Positions 12,348 to 58,545 of a DNA stretch of 64,000 nt are shown here, one piece after another. The DNA comes from Spirodela intermedia (lineage: Eukaryota > Streptophyta > Magnoliopsida > Alismatales > Araceae). The stretch is taken from positions 6,254,259 to 6,318,258 of the forward strand of contig LR746266.1 in NCBI GenBank assembly GCA_902729315.2, read 5' to 3'. The translations under genes were made by a program, and so were the position numbers. How positions within the stretch are numbered: the stretch's first letter is position 1; each line of letters begins with the position of its first letter. The notes below the pieces were generated by a model. That model searched no databases. It saw nothing but the letters and a program-made list of their open reading frames with translations, and was not told the DNA's origin.

Positions 12348-13684
12348 ATGGAGGAATCCGAGAAGCGGAAGGAAAGGCTAAGAGCAATGCGCGTAGAGGC
12401 CGCGCAGTCGGAGATTTCCGCGGATCAGTTGGGTTCCCCGCCGATGCATCTTTTCAATCCCTTGGCTCAAGCTTCTGGCGCTCCGCCGAGTGCGGGGAGA
12501 GCAGCCCCGCCCGCTAGGTTTGACTACTATACGGACCCCATGTCTGCATACTCCGGCAACCGGAGCAGTGCCCGCGGACATCATCCACCGGATAACTTCG
12601 CATCCCCTATCCGTAGCTGCTCACCGACGGCTCATCCGGCATCCCCTTCCTCAGGTACTTGTCCTTCCCACCGTAGCTAGACTCCACCATATAATCGGGT
12701 TTGTTTTTGGGAATAGGGTTATCTCTTCATGCCATCTTATGCTGGGGTTCCAGAATTCTAGCTGATTATAGAAAAATGGTGAGATAATAACCTTCCATTG
12801 AGTTCCGTCGTCGTCAAATTGGATCTGACAGGTTGACATCGTACGTATGGATGCTTCCTTTTACTCTTTCTCTTACTTCTCCTTGACTCTGGACTGATTG
12901 TCCACATGCAATGCGAATCCTCTGAGAACAATAGTCCCATATCTGATAGTGGCTAGTTTCTGTTCTAATTGATTCAGCCGGGCGTGGGGGAGACCAGATG
13001 ACCCAAAATCCTGTTCCCGGCAACCAATTCCAGCTCAATTATTCTTCTCATCAGATATCATATGGAACTTCGTTGCCTATTCCCCAATATGGTCCTTGGA
13101 GGAGCCCGGTTGGAATGGCCGGACCCTTCCCACGGCACAACCCTCTTGGTGTGCCTCCCATGCAGTATGGATCTGGCAACGCTTATGGCCGTGGGCCTCC
13201 TCACAGTGTCTCAAGGGGCATCATTGGTGCCAGTCCAGGTTTTGGGCAAGTCGCTAGCCCGAGGGCTTACGCAGGAGGTGGCAGCCCAGGTTCTCAATAT
13301 GGAAGAGTTAGCCCAGGTGCCAATTTTGGAAGAGGCGGTGGTGGTGGCTGGCGACCTGGAAACTACAGCAACACCTCTGCAGGGCGGGGTGGCAGAGGGC
13401 GAGGCGCCAATGAGGCCGTCTCTGCTCGCGAGAGGCCAGAGCTATTCGGCCACAAGATGATGGTGATGGACCCTTGGGATGAGCTGAAGCCAGTTGTGGG
13501 GTGTATACTGATGCTTCCACCCAAGCAGATGACTTCGGACTCTCTGAACTCCTGGCTTCCATCGTCAATTAGAGCGAAAAAGGCGAAATTCGAGGAGACT
13601 ATCTCAGTGCCTCGTTCCCAGGTCAGCCTGGCCCAGTCCATTGCTCTGGCTTTTGAAGAGGCCGCTCGTGAGGAAGGGAGTTAG
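12348..13684 (+). CDS. SIC: SICKLE-like Pro/Gly-rich RNA-metabolism protein
   Basis: Two exons, 12348-12654 and 12978-13684 (1,014 nt, 337 residues), joined in phase across a 323-bp GT-AG intron. Seen: a charged N-terminal helix (MEESEKRKERLRAMRVEAAQ), the block RFDYYTDPMSAYS around residues 61-73, a Pro/Gly/Tyr-rich middle, a GRGG/RGRG stretch, and a conserved-looking C-terminal block containing MVMDPWDELKPVVG. Family knowledge: Arabidopsis SICKLE has the same start and FDFYTDPM block. It is a nuclear protein needed for normal microRNA accumulation and linked to splicing and intron-lariat turnover. I infer orthology from the N-terminal blocks; the middle is low complexity. The gene is tail-to-tail with the PPR gene. 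Confidence 0.85.
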
Positions 13685-14617
13685 CAAGAGATCGTCGTTC
13701 CATCTTCCAACGGGAGAAATCGATCCAAGTAACACGGCCGGAGATCATAGAGCATTACTTATGGGAAATTACTAACTGTGGTCGGGGATTTGTAGTTTGC
13801 TTATTTCAGATTGTACCTATTTATTTTTCCACACAATATTCCGAATTTGTTACCCGCACTAGTATTCTAATCCTGATTGTCTATGGAACGCTGACTACTT
13901 ACTGTATGCATGATTACTAACAGAACTACTTATTGGGTCCTAAATCTTTCAGAAACGATTAAGATGAATCCTTAAAACTGAAGCTGTTTATGCCATACAT
14001 CGAAATTTTCTCCTCTTTTTCCTCGTAGGGAATGATGCCTTCTGTATCAGTTCGGTTATCAAGTTATCCAGTCAAGGCCCTGGAACGTCTTAGAGATCAA
14101 GTTATCAGTTCGGTAAAAAAATGAAGCAACCTTGCAGATCATAGTTTGCAAGAACCAGACGGGTGCGCCGGACCATCCACTGTTGATCTGGGTGCATTGA
14201 ACCTGTCGTTAATCTGGCAGGTTTCTGGTTAGATTGGCGAAGAACCAGGCTGAAGATCTTCCCTCTGCGATTCTTGTTTGAGATAGTTTCCGAATGTTGG
14301 TGCTGCTTGTGAGGTGGCGGAAGAGGCCAGTAGACATGGTGCTGGAGACTTGACGGTGGAGGGCGGCCTCTTCCTCGAGAGCTTCTATTCCATGAATAGT
14401 CAGTGAAGAAAGAGGGGCTTGAATGCCCGTTGGTGACCGTACGCCATTCTCTTTAGGTGGCTATGGAAACAGCTCTAGTTCAGATCTTTAATGCTGATTA
14501 GCAGCCCGTAAACCAGCACATTGTCCAGCGGGAACCATCCGGATAATTACAAGTAGCTGTTAAAACAGAGATCTCTCAGCCGATCGGCCCCATCTGATGA
14601 AGAAGTAGATGAATCTC
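13685..14617. other. intergenic region between convergent genes
   Basis: This 0.9-kb stretch must contain the 3' ends of SICKLE (plus) and the PPR gene (minus). The word ATCAGTTCGGT occurs twice (about 14,046 and 14,102), a short local duplication. I see no gene. Confidence 0.5.
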
Positions 14618-16807
14618 TCACCAGTAGTCTCCGCAGGAGCATTCACCTTCCCGGAAATGATGGAACCTGTGGGCGTCCCTGACGGTGATTCGCCTCCCCG
14701 TCATGGAGGCAATGAGCTTAATAGCGGAGTGGCAGTCTCCACAGATCCTCAGATTCTTCACCACCAGAATGGGCGCCCCGTCCTCCGTGCTGAGGAGCCC
14801 GAGGGCAACGGCCAGCTTCTCGCTGTGGTACGACAACCTCAGCTCCGCTTCCCTCGTATCATCGCCGCCCATCGCCGGAGCCCACCTCCTCGTGTCCGGC
14901 ACGTATCCTGCATTCTTGATCTTCCCCAACAGCACCGCCAGGAACCGGCGGATCTCCTCCGTCCTCGGGTGGGAGGCGTCGTCCGCCACGAACACGTGGA
15001 TCCTCTTCTTCAGCTCGATCCAGCTGCAGCCGGGGCTCTTCCTCACCGCCCGGTCCCTCATCATCCGGCGCACTCCGGCGGCTTCTTCCCACCTGCCCGC
15101 GCCGGCGTACATGCTCGCGAGCACCACGTAGGGCGATGCGTTGGAGGGCTCGAGCTGGACGAGCGCCTGCGCCGCCTTCTCGCCCAGGCCGACGTTGTCA
15201 TGAGTCCGGCAGGCGCCCAGCAGCGCCGCCCAGCCGGCCTTCCCCAGGCTGAAGGGCATCGTCTCGATCAGCTTCTGGGCTTCCTCGAGCCTCCCGGCCC
15301 GGCCGAGGAGATCGACCATGCAGGAGTAATGCTCCTCCCCCCTCTCGATCTTGAACTTCCCTTTCATGGAATTGAAGTAGCCCCAACCTTCAGCCACCTT
15401 CCCGGTGTGAGCACAGGCGGAGAGCACGGAGACGAAGGTGACACCGGTGGGTTCCTCCCCGCCGGCGACCATTTCCCCGAACAGGGCCAGGCCGTCCTCC
15501 CCGCGGCCGTGCTGGGCGCACCCGGCGATCATCGAGTTGAAGGAGACGGCGTTTCTCTCCGGCATCCTCCTGAAGACGCGGCCGGCGTCCTCTAGCTCCC
15601 CGGACTTGGAGTACATGGCGATCAGCGCGTTGCTCACCGAGACCCGGTTCCTCGGGAGGTCCAATTTCAGCGCCAGGGCATGCAGCTGCCGCCCCTGCGA
15701 CGGCGAGGAGAGGTTCGAGCAGGCGCTGGCAGCGCAGACGAAGCTGCCGTCGTCCGGGCAGAGGCCTTTACGCTGCATCTCCCTGAAGCAGCGGAGCGCC
15801 GCCTCGAAAAAGTCTTCGTTGAGAGAGTATCCGGAGATCATCGTGTTCCAGAGGACCAGGTCCGGTTCCGGCACTTCGTCAAACACCTTCTCCGCGTCCA
15901 CCGTCCGCCCGCCCTTGGCGTAAAGGTCCACCAGCCCGCTGCCGACGTGTGGGTTCCGCTCGCAGGCAGTCTTGATCAGCTGGGCATGGAACTGGGCGCC
16001 GCCGGCGAGGTCCCTCGCCGCGGTGAACGCCGTGAGGACGCTCGCCTGCGTGAACATGTCCACGGCGTGGCCTCCTCGGGCCATCTCCCTGAACAGGGCC
16101 AGTGCTCGGGGGCCATCCCCGTGCAGGCCGTAGCCCATGATCATGCAGTTCCAGGAGACCCCGTCCCCGGAGGTCCCCAACTCGGAGAAGACCCTCTCGG
16201 CCTCGCGCAGGAGGCCAGCTCGGCTGTAGCCGCCGATCAGGGCGTTGCTGACGGAGGCGAAGGCGGCGAACCCGGCCGTGAGCACGAAGGCGTGGAGGTT
16301 GGCGATGCCCGGGGTAGTGGCGGCGGCGGCGCTACCAACACCCCTCAGGGAGGAGACCACCGAGGAGAGGGTAAAGCCGTCGGCGCCGACGCCGAGCGCC
16401 CGCATGCGGCGGAAAAGTCGCAAGGCTTCGGCCGCGTCGCCGTCGGCCGCGTAGGCGGCGAGGAGCGTGTTGAAGGAGACGAGGTCCGGGCGGGGGATGC
16501 GGGAGAAGAGCTCGCCGGCGGAGCGAGCCTGGGAGCTGCGGGTGTAGGCGGCGAGGATGGCGTTGTAGGAGAAGACGTTCGGGTGGGGAATTTCCTCGAA
16601 CACTCGGCGCGCGAGCGGCGTCTGCCCGCAGCGGGAGTAGAGGAGGACCAAGTGGTTGCCCAGGTAGGTGGACGCGGCGAGCTTCGACTTGAGCAAGAGG
16701 CCGTGGAGTGCGCCGCCGGTAGAGACGTCTCCGCCGCCGTCGATGCAGGCCTTCAGGAGGAGCCGCAGCCGCTGGAACCGCTGCAGCTCTGACGAGATCT
16801 GGTTCAT
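14618..16807 (-). CDS. PLS-DYW pentatricopeptide repeat protein (At3g49710-like)
   Basis: A single intronless frame of 729 residues. Seen: tandem PPR motifs (for example [34 protein letters not shown] and [17 protein letters not shown]), then the E region with [15 protein letters not shown] and a complete C-terminal DYW domain. That domain shows the HSEKLAVAL signature (HxE active-site Glu), CGDCH and CSCGDYW zinc ligands, and ends exactly at Asp-Tyr-Trp. Family knowledge: such proteins recognise organellar RNA one base per repeat, and the DYW domain is a cytidine deaminase for C-to-U editing in mitochondria or plastids. Motif order and wording match the Arabidopsis At3g49710 protein. No obvious transit peptide is visible by eye, so the organelle and the edited site are unknown. 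Coding GC is high. Confidence 0.95.
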   Translation of the reverse strand: MNQISSELQRFQRLRLLLKACIDGGGDVSTGGALHGLLLKSKLAASTYLGNHLVLLYSRCGQTPLARRVFEEIPHPNVFSYNAILAAYTRSSQARSAGELFSRIPRPDLVSFNTLLAAYAADGDAAEALRLFRRMRALGVGADGFTLSSVVSSLRGVGSAAAATTPGIANLHAFVLTAGFAAFASVSNALIGGYSRAGLLREAERVFSELGTSGDGVSWNCMIMGYGLHGDGPRALALFREMARGGHAVDMFTQASVLTAFTAARDLAGGAQFHAQLIKTACERNPHVGSGLVDLYAKGGRTVDAEKVFDEVPEPDLVLWNTMISGYSLNEDFFEAALRCFREMQRKGLCPDDGSFVCAASACSNLSSPSQGRQLHALALKLDLPRNRVSVSNALIAMYSKSGELEDAGRVFRRMPERNAVSFNSMIAGCAQHGRGEDGLALFGEMVAGGEEPTGVTFVSVLSACAHTGKVAEGWGYFNSMKGKFKIERGEEHYSCMVDLLGRAGRLEEAQKLIETMPFSLGKAGWAALLGACRTHDNVGLGEKAAQALVQLEPSNASPYVVLASMYAGAGRWEEAAGVRRMMRDRAVRKSPGCSWIELKKRIHVFVADDASHPRTEEIRRFLAVLLGKIKNAGYVPDTRRWAPAMGGDDTREAELRLSYHSEKLAVALGLLSTEDGAPILVVKNLRICGDCHSAIKLIASMTGRRITVRDAHRFHHFREGECSCGDYW

Positions 16808-17032
16808 CGCCGGAGATCATCCTCGGGGAAGACGATGATCTGGGGCTAATGCTCCTCCACAGGGCATCCGTCTTATTGGGTCCGTCCGTCGATCGGATTC
16901 CGTTATCGGGCCCATGAACAACATGAGATCCTATAGCTTGTACCTGCGGGTTGCGCGGAAGGTATTGAAAGATAGTAATTGGTTATTTTCAGAGAGAAAA
17001 AAAAAAAACCGACGTGGGGAGTGCCAGAAGCG

Positions 17033-19109
17033 TCACCTGGTCAGGTTTCTCCACTTGTCCTTCAAGTCGATCTGTGGGTTGACGATGATCAGAACACAAC
17101 AGTGTCAAAACTGGGGAGGGGAGCTGGGGAAAAGTACTCTACACGGTGCAGGGGATCTCTCCATCTTCACTCACCTCAGTCCTGCCCTCCAAATCTCCGG
17201 GATAGCACAGTAGAATCAGCTTCCAGTTCCCTGTGCCATGCCTATTCATGCAGAGGAGAGTTCAGAGAAAAAGAATCAACGCACAGAGGAGAGGATACAC
17301 GAAGAAGGGTGAAGAGCTCGCTTAGAGGCAGACAAGGAGATGGGATTGGGGCGTACTTCTTCACTGCTTCTCTCAGGGTGTCCTCTTCCTGTGGCGTCCA
17401 CCTCTTGATCTTTCTCCTCCTGACGAATTTCCTCATCTCTTGCAGCTTCAGAGGGGAGACTCTCCGGTTCCTCGGTGGCGGGAGCTGCCGTCTTTTTGCG
17501 GAATTCGGAGGGGATATGTCCGAAAGGGACTCGATCGAGTCTTCATCCCACTGTGCAGAGGAAGAGAAAAGAACATCATTGACCGGCTCAATGGGTCGGA
17601 TGACTTTGATCCGTCACTGGGAGTTGAAGTCAGCCCTCTCTGGGGTCATTTCATGGGGTGAAATTCATATAATTCAGCATACTTGTTTCACTGAGATCAT
17701 CACCTCAGTCAGATTACGGTCCATGAGACTCGGGCATGGCTTCTGGGGACGCGAAGCTACTCCGTCATGACCTTCCGTCGCCCTTCTTCCCATTGCCGTA
17801 GCTCCAGTCCTTTCTATCGCAGTTGCAGGAATCTGATTCTGACCATTCTTTGCCGCACCAGGATGAGATGACCTCTGCATTGTAGCGCATACAGCAGCAT
17901 CTGGAAGGCAGTCGTCTGCATCCTTCTCCTCATCTGTCCGGCTGGAGCTTTTCTTTTCATCTACTGGATCAGGTGAGTTCTCCAGCATAGCATTCTGCAC
18001 CTCTGCAGCCTTTCGAAGCGCTTCTGGGAAGGGATCTTGGACCGCTTTCCGCAGATCAGCGCAGCTCGACTTCAATGCTTCCTTCAGCTTGTTGATTTCC
18101 GGCATGGCGGAGGGAAGTAACCCATCAGAGGCGGCATCTTGGTTCTGTCTGTCCGTCTTTCCGGCCAGCAACACCTCCTTATCTCTCTCTGATAATCAAT
18201 CAACATGAAAATACGAGGTGTTCAGCGTGCAGATGTACCGTAATCAGAAGCACAATGGTCGTCTAGGGAATCGAGGAGTATCAACGAGGCAATTTAGGAT
18301 TTCCGCAAGAAGAGAGGGAGATCAACGAGATCGAATTGACCTGTTTCAGGGCGACGGGGGATTTCCGCTGAACCAGTGACCGGTGAGCGCCAGTTCATTT
18401 GGGACGATTTCATCGTGGTAGCCGCAATGGCGACATTCGGTCCTGTAGAAAGACCAGGCGCCCTGGCGGCTTCCATCGCTCCGCTCCTTTGATCGGTCTT
18501 TTCACGGCCGCTGGTGCCAGGCTTGTCGTCCAAGAGCCTCGCTGCGAGCTCCAGTTGGGGAGGTCCCATTTCCTCCAGAGCAACCCTTAGGTACTCCCTC
18601 AGCGCTGCCATGGCCTCCCCACTGGTGTCCCTCTGCAGCACCCAATCCTTGGCATCGTCGCTCACCACGGCCTCCTCCATCCTCTTCCTCCACTGCCTCA
18701 GCCCCTCCCCCATCATCCCCCGCGCCTCCGACTGCTCCAGGTCCGCCACCCGGCAGTTCCATATTCTGTTCACGCACTCGAAAAAGTTGGCTTGTCTCCC
18801 CGATCTCAGCGGGGCCGCCGTCAGCTCGGCGGCCGCGGCGGAGTACGCGGCCATGAGGGCCTCGGACGTCTCCCCGGCGTCGAGGGAGCGATCGAGCTCC
18901 TCGAGGAGCTCCAGAGACCGGAGTGTCTCACAAGAGAGTTTACCGACGGAGAGGTCCGACCATAGGCGACGGAGAAGGAGAATCTTCTTGAGCCTTGGGT
19001 CGAGAACGAGCGGGATCGGGAGGTGTAGGAGGACCACCTTCGCAAGCCAGTCCTCGACGGGCTGCCGGAGGACGAATTCCAGGATCCACGAGGCCTTGCG
19101 GCTGTCCAT
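17033..19109 (-). CDS. TRFL-like: TRF-like single-Myb (telobox) protein
   Basis: Five exons: 19109-18341, 18188-17704, 17550-17357, 17241-17175, 17071-17033 (1,554 nt, 517 residues), all in phase. Seen: an N-terminal helical block beginning MDSRKASWILEFVLRQPVED with DPRLKKILLLRRL, a Lys/Glu-rich middle, and a C-terminal Myb/telobox domain. The Myb domain is assembled from three exons: RRRKIKRWTPQEEDTLREAV, then KKHGTGNWKLIL, then IDLKDKWRNLTR and stop. Family knowledge: plant TRF-like proteins carry this single Myb at the extreme C terminus. Members lacking the Myb extension bind telomeric DNA poorly in vitro, and this one ends immediately after helix 3, so it belongs to that type. The start at 19109 matches family N termini; in-frame upstream codons to 19301 look like leader. 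The role is probably nuclear DNA binding. Confidence 0.87.
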
Positions 19110-20294
19110 CCTTCCCTCAGCAATCCCTTCCCTTGGTGTGGGGGTTGGGGTGAGGGGGGGGGGGGAACAGTATCTGTTCCCCGGGAATCTTACAGAGGAA
19201 GGAAGGGAGGAAGACGATGACGTAATGGGGGCTTTTGGGCCAAATGGATAGAATTTGGGCCGCATCGGCGAGCCACGTGGCGCGCCGGATTCTGACGGCA
19301 CAAGGTGACTGTATATTTCCCCAAGCTAATTACTCCTGGAAGCGTATAATCTGGGCTCCGGTCACGCCACCTCCTCGGCATGAACTGTCTTGGTAGGACA
19401 TAGATGTCTTTTTAGAATTCTCTGGGGCATAACCAGGGAGCGAGGTTTCTAGCTCCGGATGCCTCCTCTCCCCAATCTCCCACCATCAACCGTCGAAATT
19501 TTATTTCCTCTTCCCCTCCCTCCTACCGTGCTGCTGTCTGAGGCCCTCGGAGCCGGGAGCGAATGCCCCACGCCGACGAATTCTCGTTCCACGAGAAGGC
19601 GAGGTTTCTTTCCTTTGGCCTGATGAAGTGAGGGCTGTCGACTTACTCAGATCGGTCTCCGTTTGCGATCTCCCAGGCGCCTGCTCTTCCAGCGGACTGT
19701 TGCGAGAGAGAGTGAACGAGCAAGTCGATGGTTGACTATGAATTGTCTTATCTTGAACCCTTCTTCTTTCTACTCTGAGCTCCCTTCCGTTTGGCCGATG
19801 TCGTTCTGCGGTGTTTGTGCTGCTGCTCACTTTTACGCGTACTATGGTTCCTTCTGCGCATGATCCATTCAAGTCCTTTGCGGGATTCTTCCTCCCTTCC
19901 AGTGTGATTGCGTCGGGGCTGAATCCACGACTGGGGAATAAGAATGGCACCTGTTTTCACGATCAGTGACGCTGGCTCTTTGTTTACTGTTTGCCACATC
20001 TCGTGATTTCTTGATACCTTTTTTGGTTTGTGGTTGCCTATTCAATTGACTCCTGAAAGCCAGATAGGAATTTATTTTGATATTGTTCCATGGCTGCCTC
20101 TTCGAGTACATTTTTGTTTATAGTGTTGAAGAGGGGTTGCACGTTATTGATATAGTTACTTTACCGTGCATTTCAGGGAAGTCATATGGAGTACAGATAT
20201 TGATTCTGGAGTAATATGATTGCAATGTGAACCATGTTTCTTGCGTCAAGCGATTACACTGAAAACATCGTTTCTCGTGGGTGCATTGGACGTT
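19110..20294. promoter_or_regulatory. divergent promoter region (TRF-like gene / BEACH gene)
   Basis: This 1.2-kb region lies between oppositely oriented start codons. It holds a G-box/ABRE-like CCACGTGG (19273-19280) followed by GGCGCGCC, and a G-run at about 19155-19165. TTTCAG at 20171-20176 could be the acceptor of a 5'-leader intron of the BEACH gene. Confidence 0.5.
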
Positions 20295-53482
<33,188 letters not shown>

Positions 53483-54062
53483 AGAACGTTTTCAACAGGA
53501 CGATTTCATAGAGCCATGGAAGGAAGACTTCACCATTGGTATTTCATTAACAGTTCATTGTTCTCAATTGTTAGCTATCTTCGTATTAATGCTTATTAAA
53601 AATAGGCCATATAGTGTAGGTACTTTGGTACTTTAAAGCTTCTCATCTGCACCGTTATGGGCTTCTAGTTTTTTAATCATTGACACTTCTGGGCCCACAG
53701 TTACAATGCAGCTTGGAATTATCATTAGCTTGAATAATTTTTTATATGGCCTTTTGGATGTAAAAAATTTCCTTAAAGTTTGTTCTATCATATACTGTTA
53801 TTCTTCAAAAAATATTGACAACGTTATTAAGAAAATATGTAATCTGTTCCTTAGTGACAACGTTATTAAGAAAATGCAGATAGTCTGACAATGCCTGAAA
53901 CACCAAACACTAATTATAGTGCACTGAAAGATGACCCCATTTAGGTGCTAGGGTTTGGTATTTATAATGTACCCCAGAAGGTTCTAGATTAGACGCATAA
54001 TGTACATGATGACCAAACCCTATAATCTTCTAGACCCATTTCTTTCGTCAACAATAAATAAT
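53483..54062. other. 3' flank of the BEACH gene
   Basis: Presumed 3' UTR and intergenic DNA up to the downstream copia element. A 20-bp word beginning GACAACGTTATT is repeated exactly at 53817-53836 and 53856-53875. No gene. Confidence 0.5.
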
Positions 54063-54227
54063 TGTAGTTGGTGGAAATCTCAATCAACAACTAATGACGT
54101 TGGTCTAGGGTTTATATCCTAACCCTAGAGCAATGTAATTGGCCAAACATTACCCCTAGATGACAATCCACTAGATGGGCCATGACATAAGAAAGCCAAA
54201 TAAAAATTTGACCCATTAGATTTAACA
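54063..54227 (-). repeat. 3' LTR of the downstream copia element
   Basis: Begins TGTAGTTGGTGGAAATC and ends TTTAACA in plus-strand reading. It aligns along its whole length with the LTR at 58377-58545, with scattered substitutions and small indels. Confidence 0.88.
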
Positions 54228-57200
54228 CCCCCCTCAAGCTAGAGCATAGATATTATATGCACCAAGCTTAGTACAAATGGCCGTCACCTAAGGATCAAGT
54301 AGAGATTTTGTGAAAAGGTATGCAAGTTGGTCTTCATATGACACATTAATAGTAGTTAACGAATGAAATGATAGTCAACTTTGATGTGTTTTGTGTGCTC
54401 ATAGAAGATAGGATTAGATGCAATGTGGCTGACAGCTTGGTTATCACATCAAAGTTCTATAGGGTCAAGAGGAAGAAGCTTGAGTTTCTTTAGAAAATGT
54501 TGAATCCAAATGAGTTCACATGTGGCATGTGCCATAGCCTGATTGTGAGACCACTGACTATTTCTTGCTCTTCCAAGAAATAAGATTGCCGCCAAGTGAA
54601 ATGCAAGAACTAGTCATAGATCTCATGTTTGTATTGCATCTAGCCCAATCTACATTAGAAATACCTTGGATGTTAAGATGACCATGGTTCTTGTATAATA
54701 ATCCTTGGCTTGGATTTTTCTTCAGATATCACAGAATCTGTGTAACAGTTGTAAGGTACCCACTATGAGGTTGATCTATGATGGACTGACTTATAAACAT
54801 TTTAGCAAATGAGATATTGGGCCTAGTGATAATTGAGTAGAGGAGTTTTCCAACAAGGTATCAATATCTTCTTAGATTGTCTAATAATTCTCTTTCTACA
54901 TGTGACAAATTGTCTCTTCAAGTAAATCAAGGGTATGCTTTCATTGATTAATCATAATTCCTTCTTTAGAATAAGCAACTTATATACAAAGAAAGAACTT
55001 GAGATTACCTAGATCCTTAGTGGAAAATTGGCCCTACAAAAAGGTCTTGAGTTGAGATATACCAATAGAATCACTCCTAGTGATAACTATGTCATTGACA
55101 TAGACAACTAAGAAGATACACTCGAGTGAGGAATGTTGATGAAAGATAGAGTTGTGAACACCACATCTCTAAAGATTGAACTCATTCAAAGTGTTGTTGA
55201 ATTGACTGAATTATGTTTGAGGAGATTACTTCAAACCATAAATGGACTCTTGTAATTGCCATATCATATTGTAGCCTCTATGTTTGGAATCTTGAAATGT
55301 GTGCTATCTCTTTTTGCTAAGTGCTATGAAGAAATAGATTCTTTATATCAAGCTAATAGAGAGGCTAAGTGAAGTGAATTGTCAAGGGAATCATAATATA
55401 GATAGAAGTAATCTTAGTAATAAGTGAGAAAGTCTCCAAATAATCTTCACCATATACTTGAGTGAAGTCCTTTGCCACCAATTGAGCTTTCAAGTTGAGT
55501 AGGTAGGAGATAAGTGATGATAGGATACAAAGTTAGAAATGGGATTAAGTGTACACAACGATGTTTTCCTTTTCATAAGTCAATAGGGAGGTCAAGATCA
55601 CTCATCATGGATGTTGCTCGCTTTTGGTCCCTCATACATAGGAAGGATCAATTGTTAACTAGATGCTTCAAGAGGCATTGAGGGAGCTTTCTATGGCGTG
55701 TACACTTGTGTGATTGGAGTGTGCTTATCCCCTAACCTATCATCTGGTTGCTTTGGGATCCAAAAGACTGACTCAATAATGATTGGTAAAGATAATGATT
55801 CATCTAGAGAATCAATAGGTTGTGACATATTGAAGAAAAGAGTGTTCTCAAAGAAGGTAACATCAACAGAGATAAAGTGTCTACAAAGTCAAGGACAATT
55901 GCACTTGTATCCTTTTTGAGTATGAGAGTATTATAAGAAAACACATTTCACATTCTTAGGACCAAGTTTATCTTGACTGTATCTAATTGATGAATAAAAA
56001 TAAGTACTCCTAAAAATCTTTGGTGGTACATTGTATAATGGGTTAGTAGGATAAATAATGGAATAAGGGGTCTTCTTATTCATAACTGATGATGGCATAT
56101 GATTAATTAAGTAGGTGGCTGTAAGAATGACATCATTCCAAAATTCAAGTGGGACATTCATATGTAAAAGTAATGTACACGCTGTTATAATAATATGATG
56201 ATTTTCCTCTTAGCTATCTCATTTTGTTGAGTATAAGGACAAGACAATTGATGAATGGTGCCTGATATTATGCAAAAGATGAATTAAAATATCCTTTTGC
56301 ATTATGAAAACAAAGTATTCAAATATTCTTGCCAAATTGATTCTTAGTTTCAGCACAAAAATGAACAAAAGATAGTGAATAACTAAGATAGAGCCAAGTG
56401 GTACGAGAATGATCATCAATAAAAGTACCAAAGTATTTAAAATCAAGTTTAGAGTTGACTCAACTATGACCCCATACATTGGAATGAACTAAATCAGAAG
56501 TTGACTCAGCTCTTGAAAGAGCTCTTGACCCAGAGTTAGAACAATGATGTTTATCTAATCAACATGGTTCACATTCTAATACTTCTAGATTAGATAGATA
56601 AGGTTCCATCAATTTGGGTGTCTCAAGAGATATATGACCACGTGGCAGTAGGAGTTTTTCTCAAGCAATATAATCCTCTATCTTCATATCCTTCGCCAAT
56701 CCTCCTTCATGTCTTCAGGTCCTGAATGAAACATGAATCAAGGAAGAAAGTTATGCCAACTTTCAGGAATCATGTGAGTTTACTGATGGAAATAAGGTTA
56801 AAAGGAAATTTAGGAGTGTGCAAAATTGATTTGTGAGGAAAGCTGGGGTTAGCATATGTAGATCCTATACCTATGATAGTAGAAAGACCAATATCACTAG
56901 AATATGATATGAAATTATTAGATGTACCTGTAATATGGTCAATAGCACCCAAGTCAAGAACCTTGCAAGGCGATTCATGTGAAGAGGATGTAGATGTGTG
57001 AGAGAAGCATGTTGTAGATACCTCTAGTGTGTTTGAAGCAGCTCAAAATTGGAGCATGTGAGCATTCACATTAGAAAGTGGCATGTGATGTACGACTTGG
57101 GAACCTCCCTCTTCTCCACTTGTAATAATGTTGACAATCCCTTGTGTGCCCTTTTTTGATGCAATATGTGAACATATTTTTGGCGATCTCCAAATGCTTT

Positions 57201-58376
57201 GCCTCCCCTTCCCTCTGTCTCCACCATGGGTATGCCTATGAGAGGGTTGCTGAGTAGACATTAATATTGTGTTCTCTACAGGAGGTGGTCTTTGGAATGC
57301 TATGATCCAAAAGATCATGAGAGACACACTGATAGGCTTCCTTAAGTGTTAACAACTCATTCCGTACTAAGATTTGATTGTAAACTCCATCATATTCAAG
57401 ACAAAGCCCACCAAGAAATTTGGTCACAACTAGCTGATCTCGTTGTTCTACATCACTTGGAGATTAGTAGATAACAGAAGGAGTGAAGATTTTGAGTAAG
57501 ACAAGTGATCTCACTGAAGTATTAACTCGGATTTGTTTCATTTTGTTTCAATCCATAATACTCCATAATCATATCATATAAATGAGAGAGATGTTGTTGG
57601 AGTATATCAATGCAAGATGATCCCACATTGCCTTACATTTGTTTGGATTACTCACCAATTATACAATTTGAGCTTTTATAGAATTTATTGTAAATTTAGG
57701 AGGATCACGTCTCGTCATTCTCATGCACATGAAGATTAGGATTAGATGGCGAACCTCCAGTAGATGGATGATCTTGCTTTGTCCCTTGAAATAAATTCTC
57801 ACTGATGTTTGCCAATGATGATAATTCTTTTGTCAACTTGTGATTTGTCATAAAATGACTCTTTGTGGCAAGTGAAAGAGCAGATTTCTGTCTTTTTGCC
57901 ATATTTGACAATTGCATGTTGACCAGTATATGTTGACCGTTGACCGATGACCGATAGCAGCCGTAGACCATTGGTCAGCAGAAATCAAAGATGCCCATAG
58001 AAGTCAAATACACTGGACTACTGAAGGAGATGGCAGCAACAGCAGTAGCGGCAATGTTGGCAGCAGATAAGAAATACTTGACAAAACCGACGATGAATAG
58101 AGGTGGCAGCAGCGGTGACAAGGGGACTGATGGAGAACTTGTGGAGGCCGTCACTGGATAGATGCTTGGCATAGGTAGAAGGGCTCTCCAAAAAGACGCA
58201 GGGCTGAGGTAGAAGACTTCACTAGAAAAATACTCAGCGAAGATGGAAGACCTTGCTAGAAAGAAGCACAACACCAATATCTCTGGCAGATGCTGGCGGA
58301 GGACATTGGTGAGGGTGGCGTCAACCTGTGACGGTGCCATAGAGGGGTTTGAAACCTTAACTAAGCTCTGATACCA

Positions 58377-58545
58377 TGTAGATGGTGGAAATCTCAATCA
58401 ACAACTAATGACGGTTGTCTAGGGTTTATATCGTAACTCTAGAGGCGGCATAATGGGCCACGACACGATTGGCCCATTACCACTAGATGACGGTCCACTA
58501 GATGGGCTGTGACATAAGAAAGCCCAATAAGAATGACCCATTACA
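58377..58545 (-). repeat. 5' LTR of the downstream copia element
   Basis: Begins TGTAGATGGTGGAAATC directly after the tRNA primer site and ends near CCCATTACA (plus-strand reading). Its outer end differs from the other LTR, so the last few bases of the boundary are uncertain. Confidence 0.85.

Larger units (their letters stand above)
54063..58545 (-). mobile_element. Ty1/copia LTR retrotransposon with both LTRs, coding region decayed
   Basis: A 4.5-kb element reading right to left. The primer-binding site GCTCTGATACCA (58365-58376, plus strand) is the exact complement of the initiator-Met tRNA site and abuts the 5' LTR. Inward are gag (FLGGLCLEYDGVYNQI at about 57,410), a protease remnant (GAIDHITG at about 56,940), integrase pieces (FWNDVILTATYLINHMPSS at about 56,130) and weaker reverse transcriptase/RNase H similarity to about 54,280. 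The polypurine tract is CTTGAGGGGGG next to the 3' LTR (54,228-54,238). Frames are broken by many stops. The flanks are ATAAT (left) and TTAAT (right), a likely target duplication with one change, so the insertion is old. It lies 580 bp beyond the BEACH stop codon. Confidence 0.92.

Noticed and set aside
12490-12765. Alternative frames over SICKLE exon 1
   Set aside because: The frame starting at 12348 has the SICKLE N-terminal blocks and joins exon 2 in phase; the others do not.
15680-16792. Long plus-strand frames (370 and 328 codons) across the PPR gene
   Set aside because: They are antisense shadows of the GC-rich PPR coding sequence and show no family resemblance.
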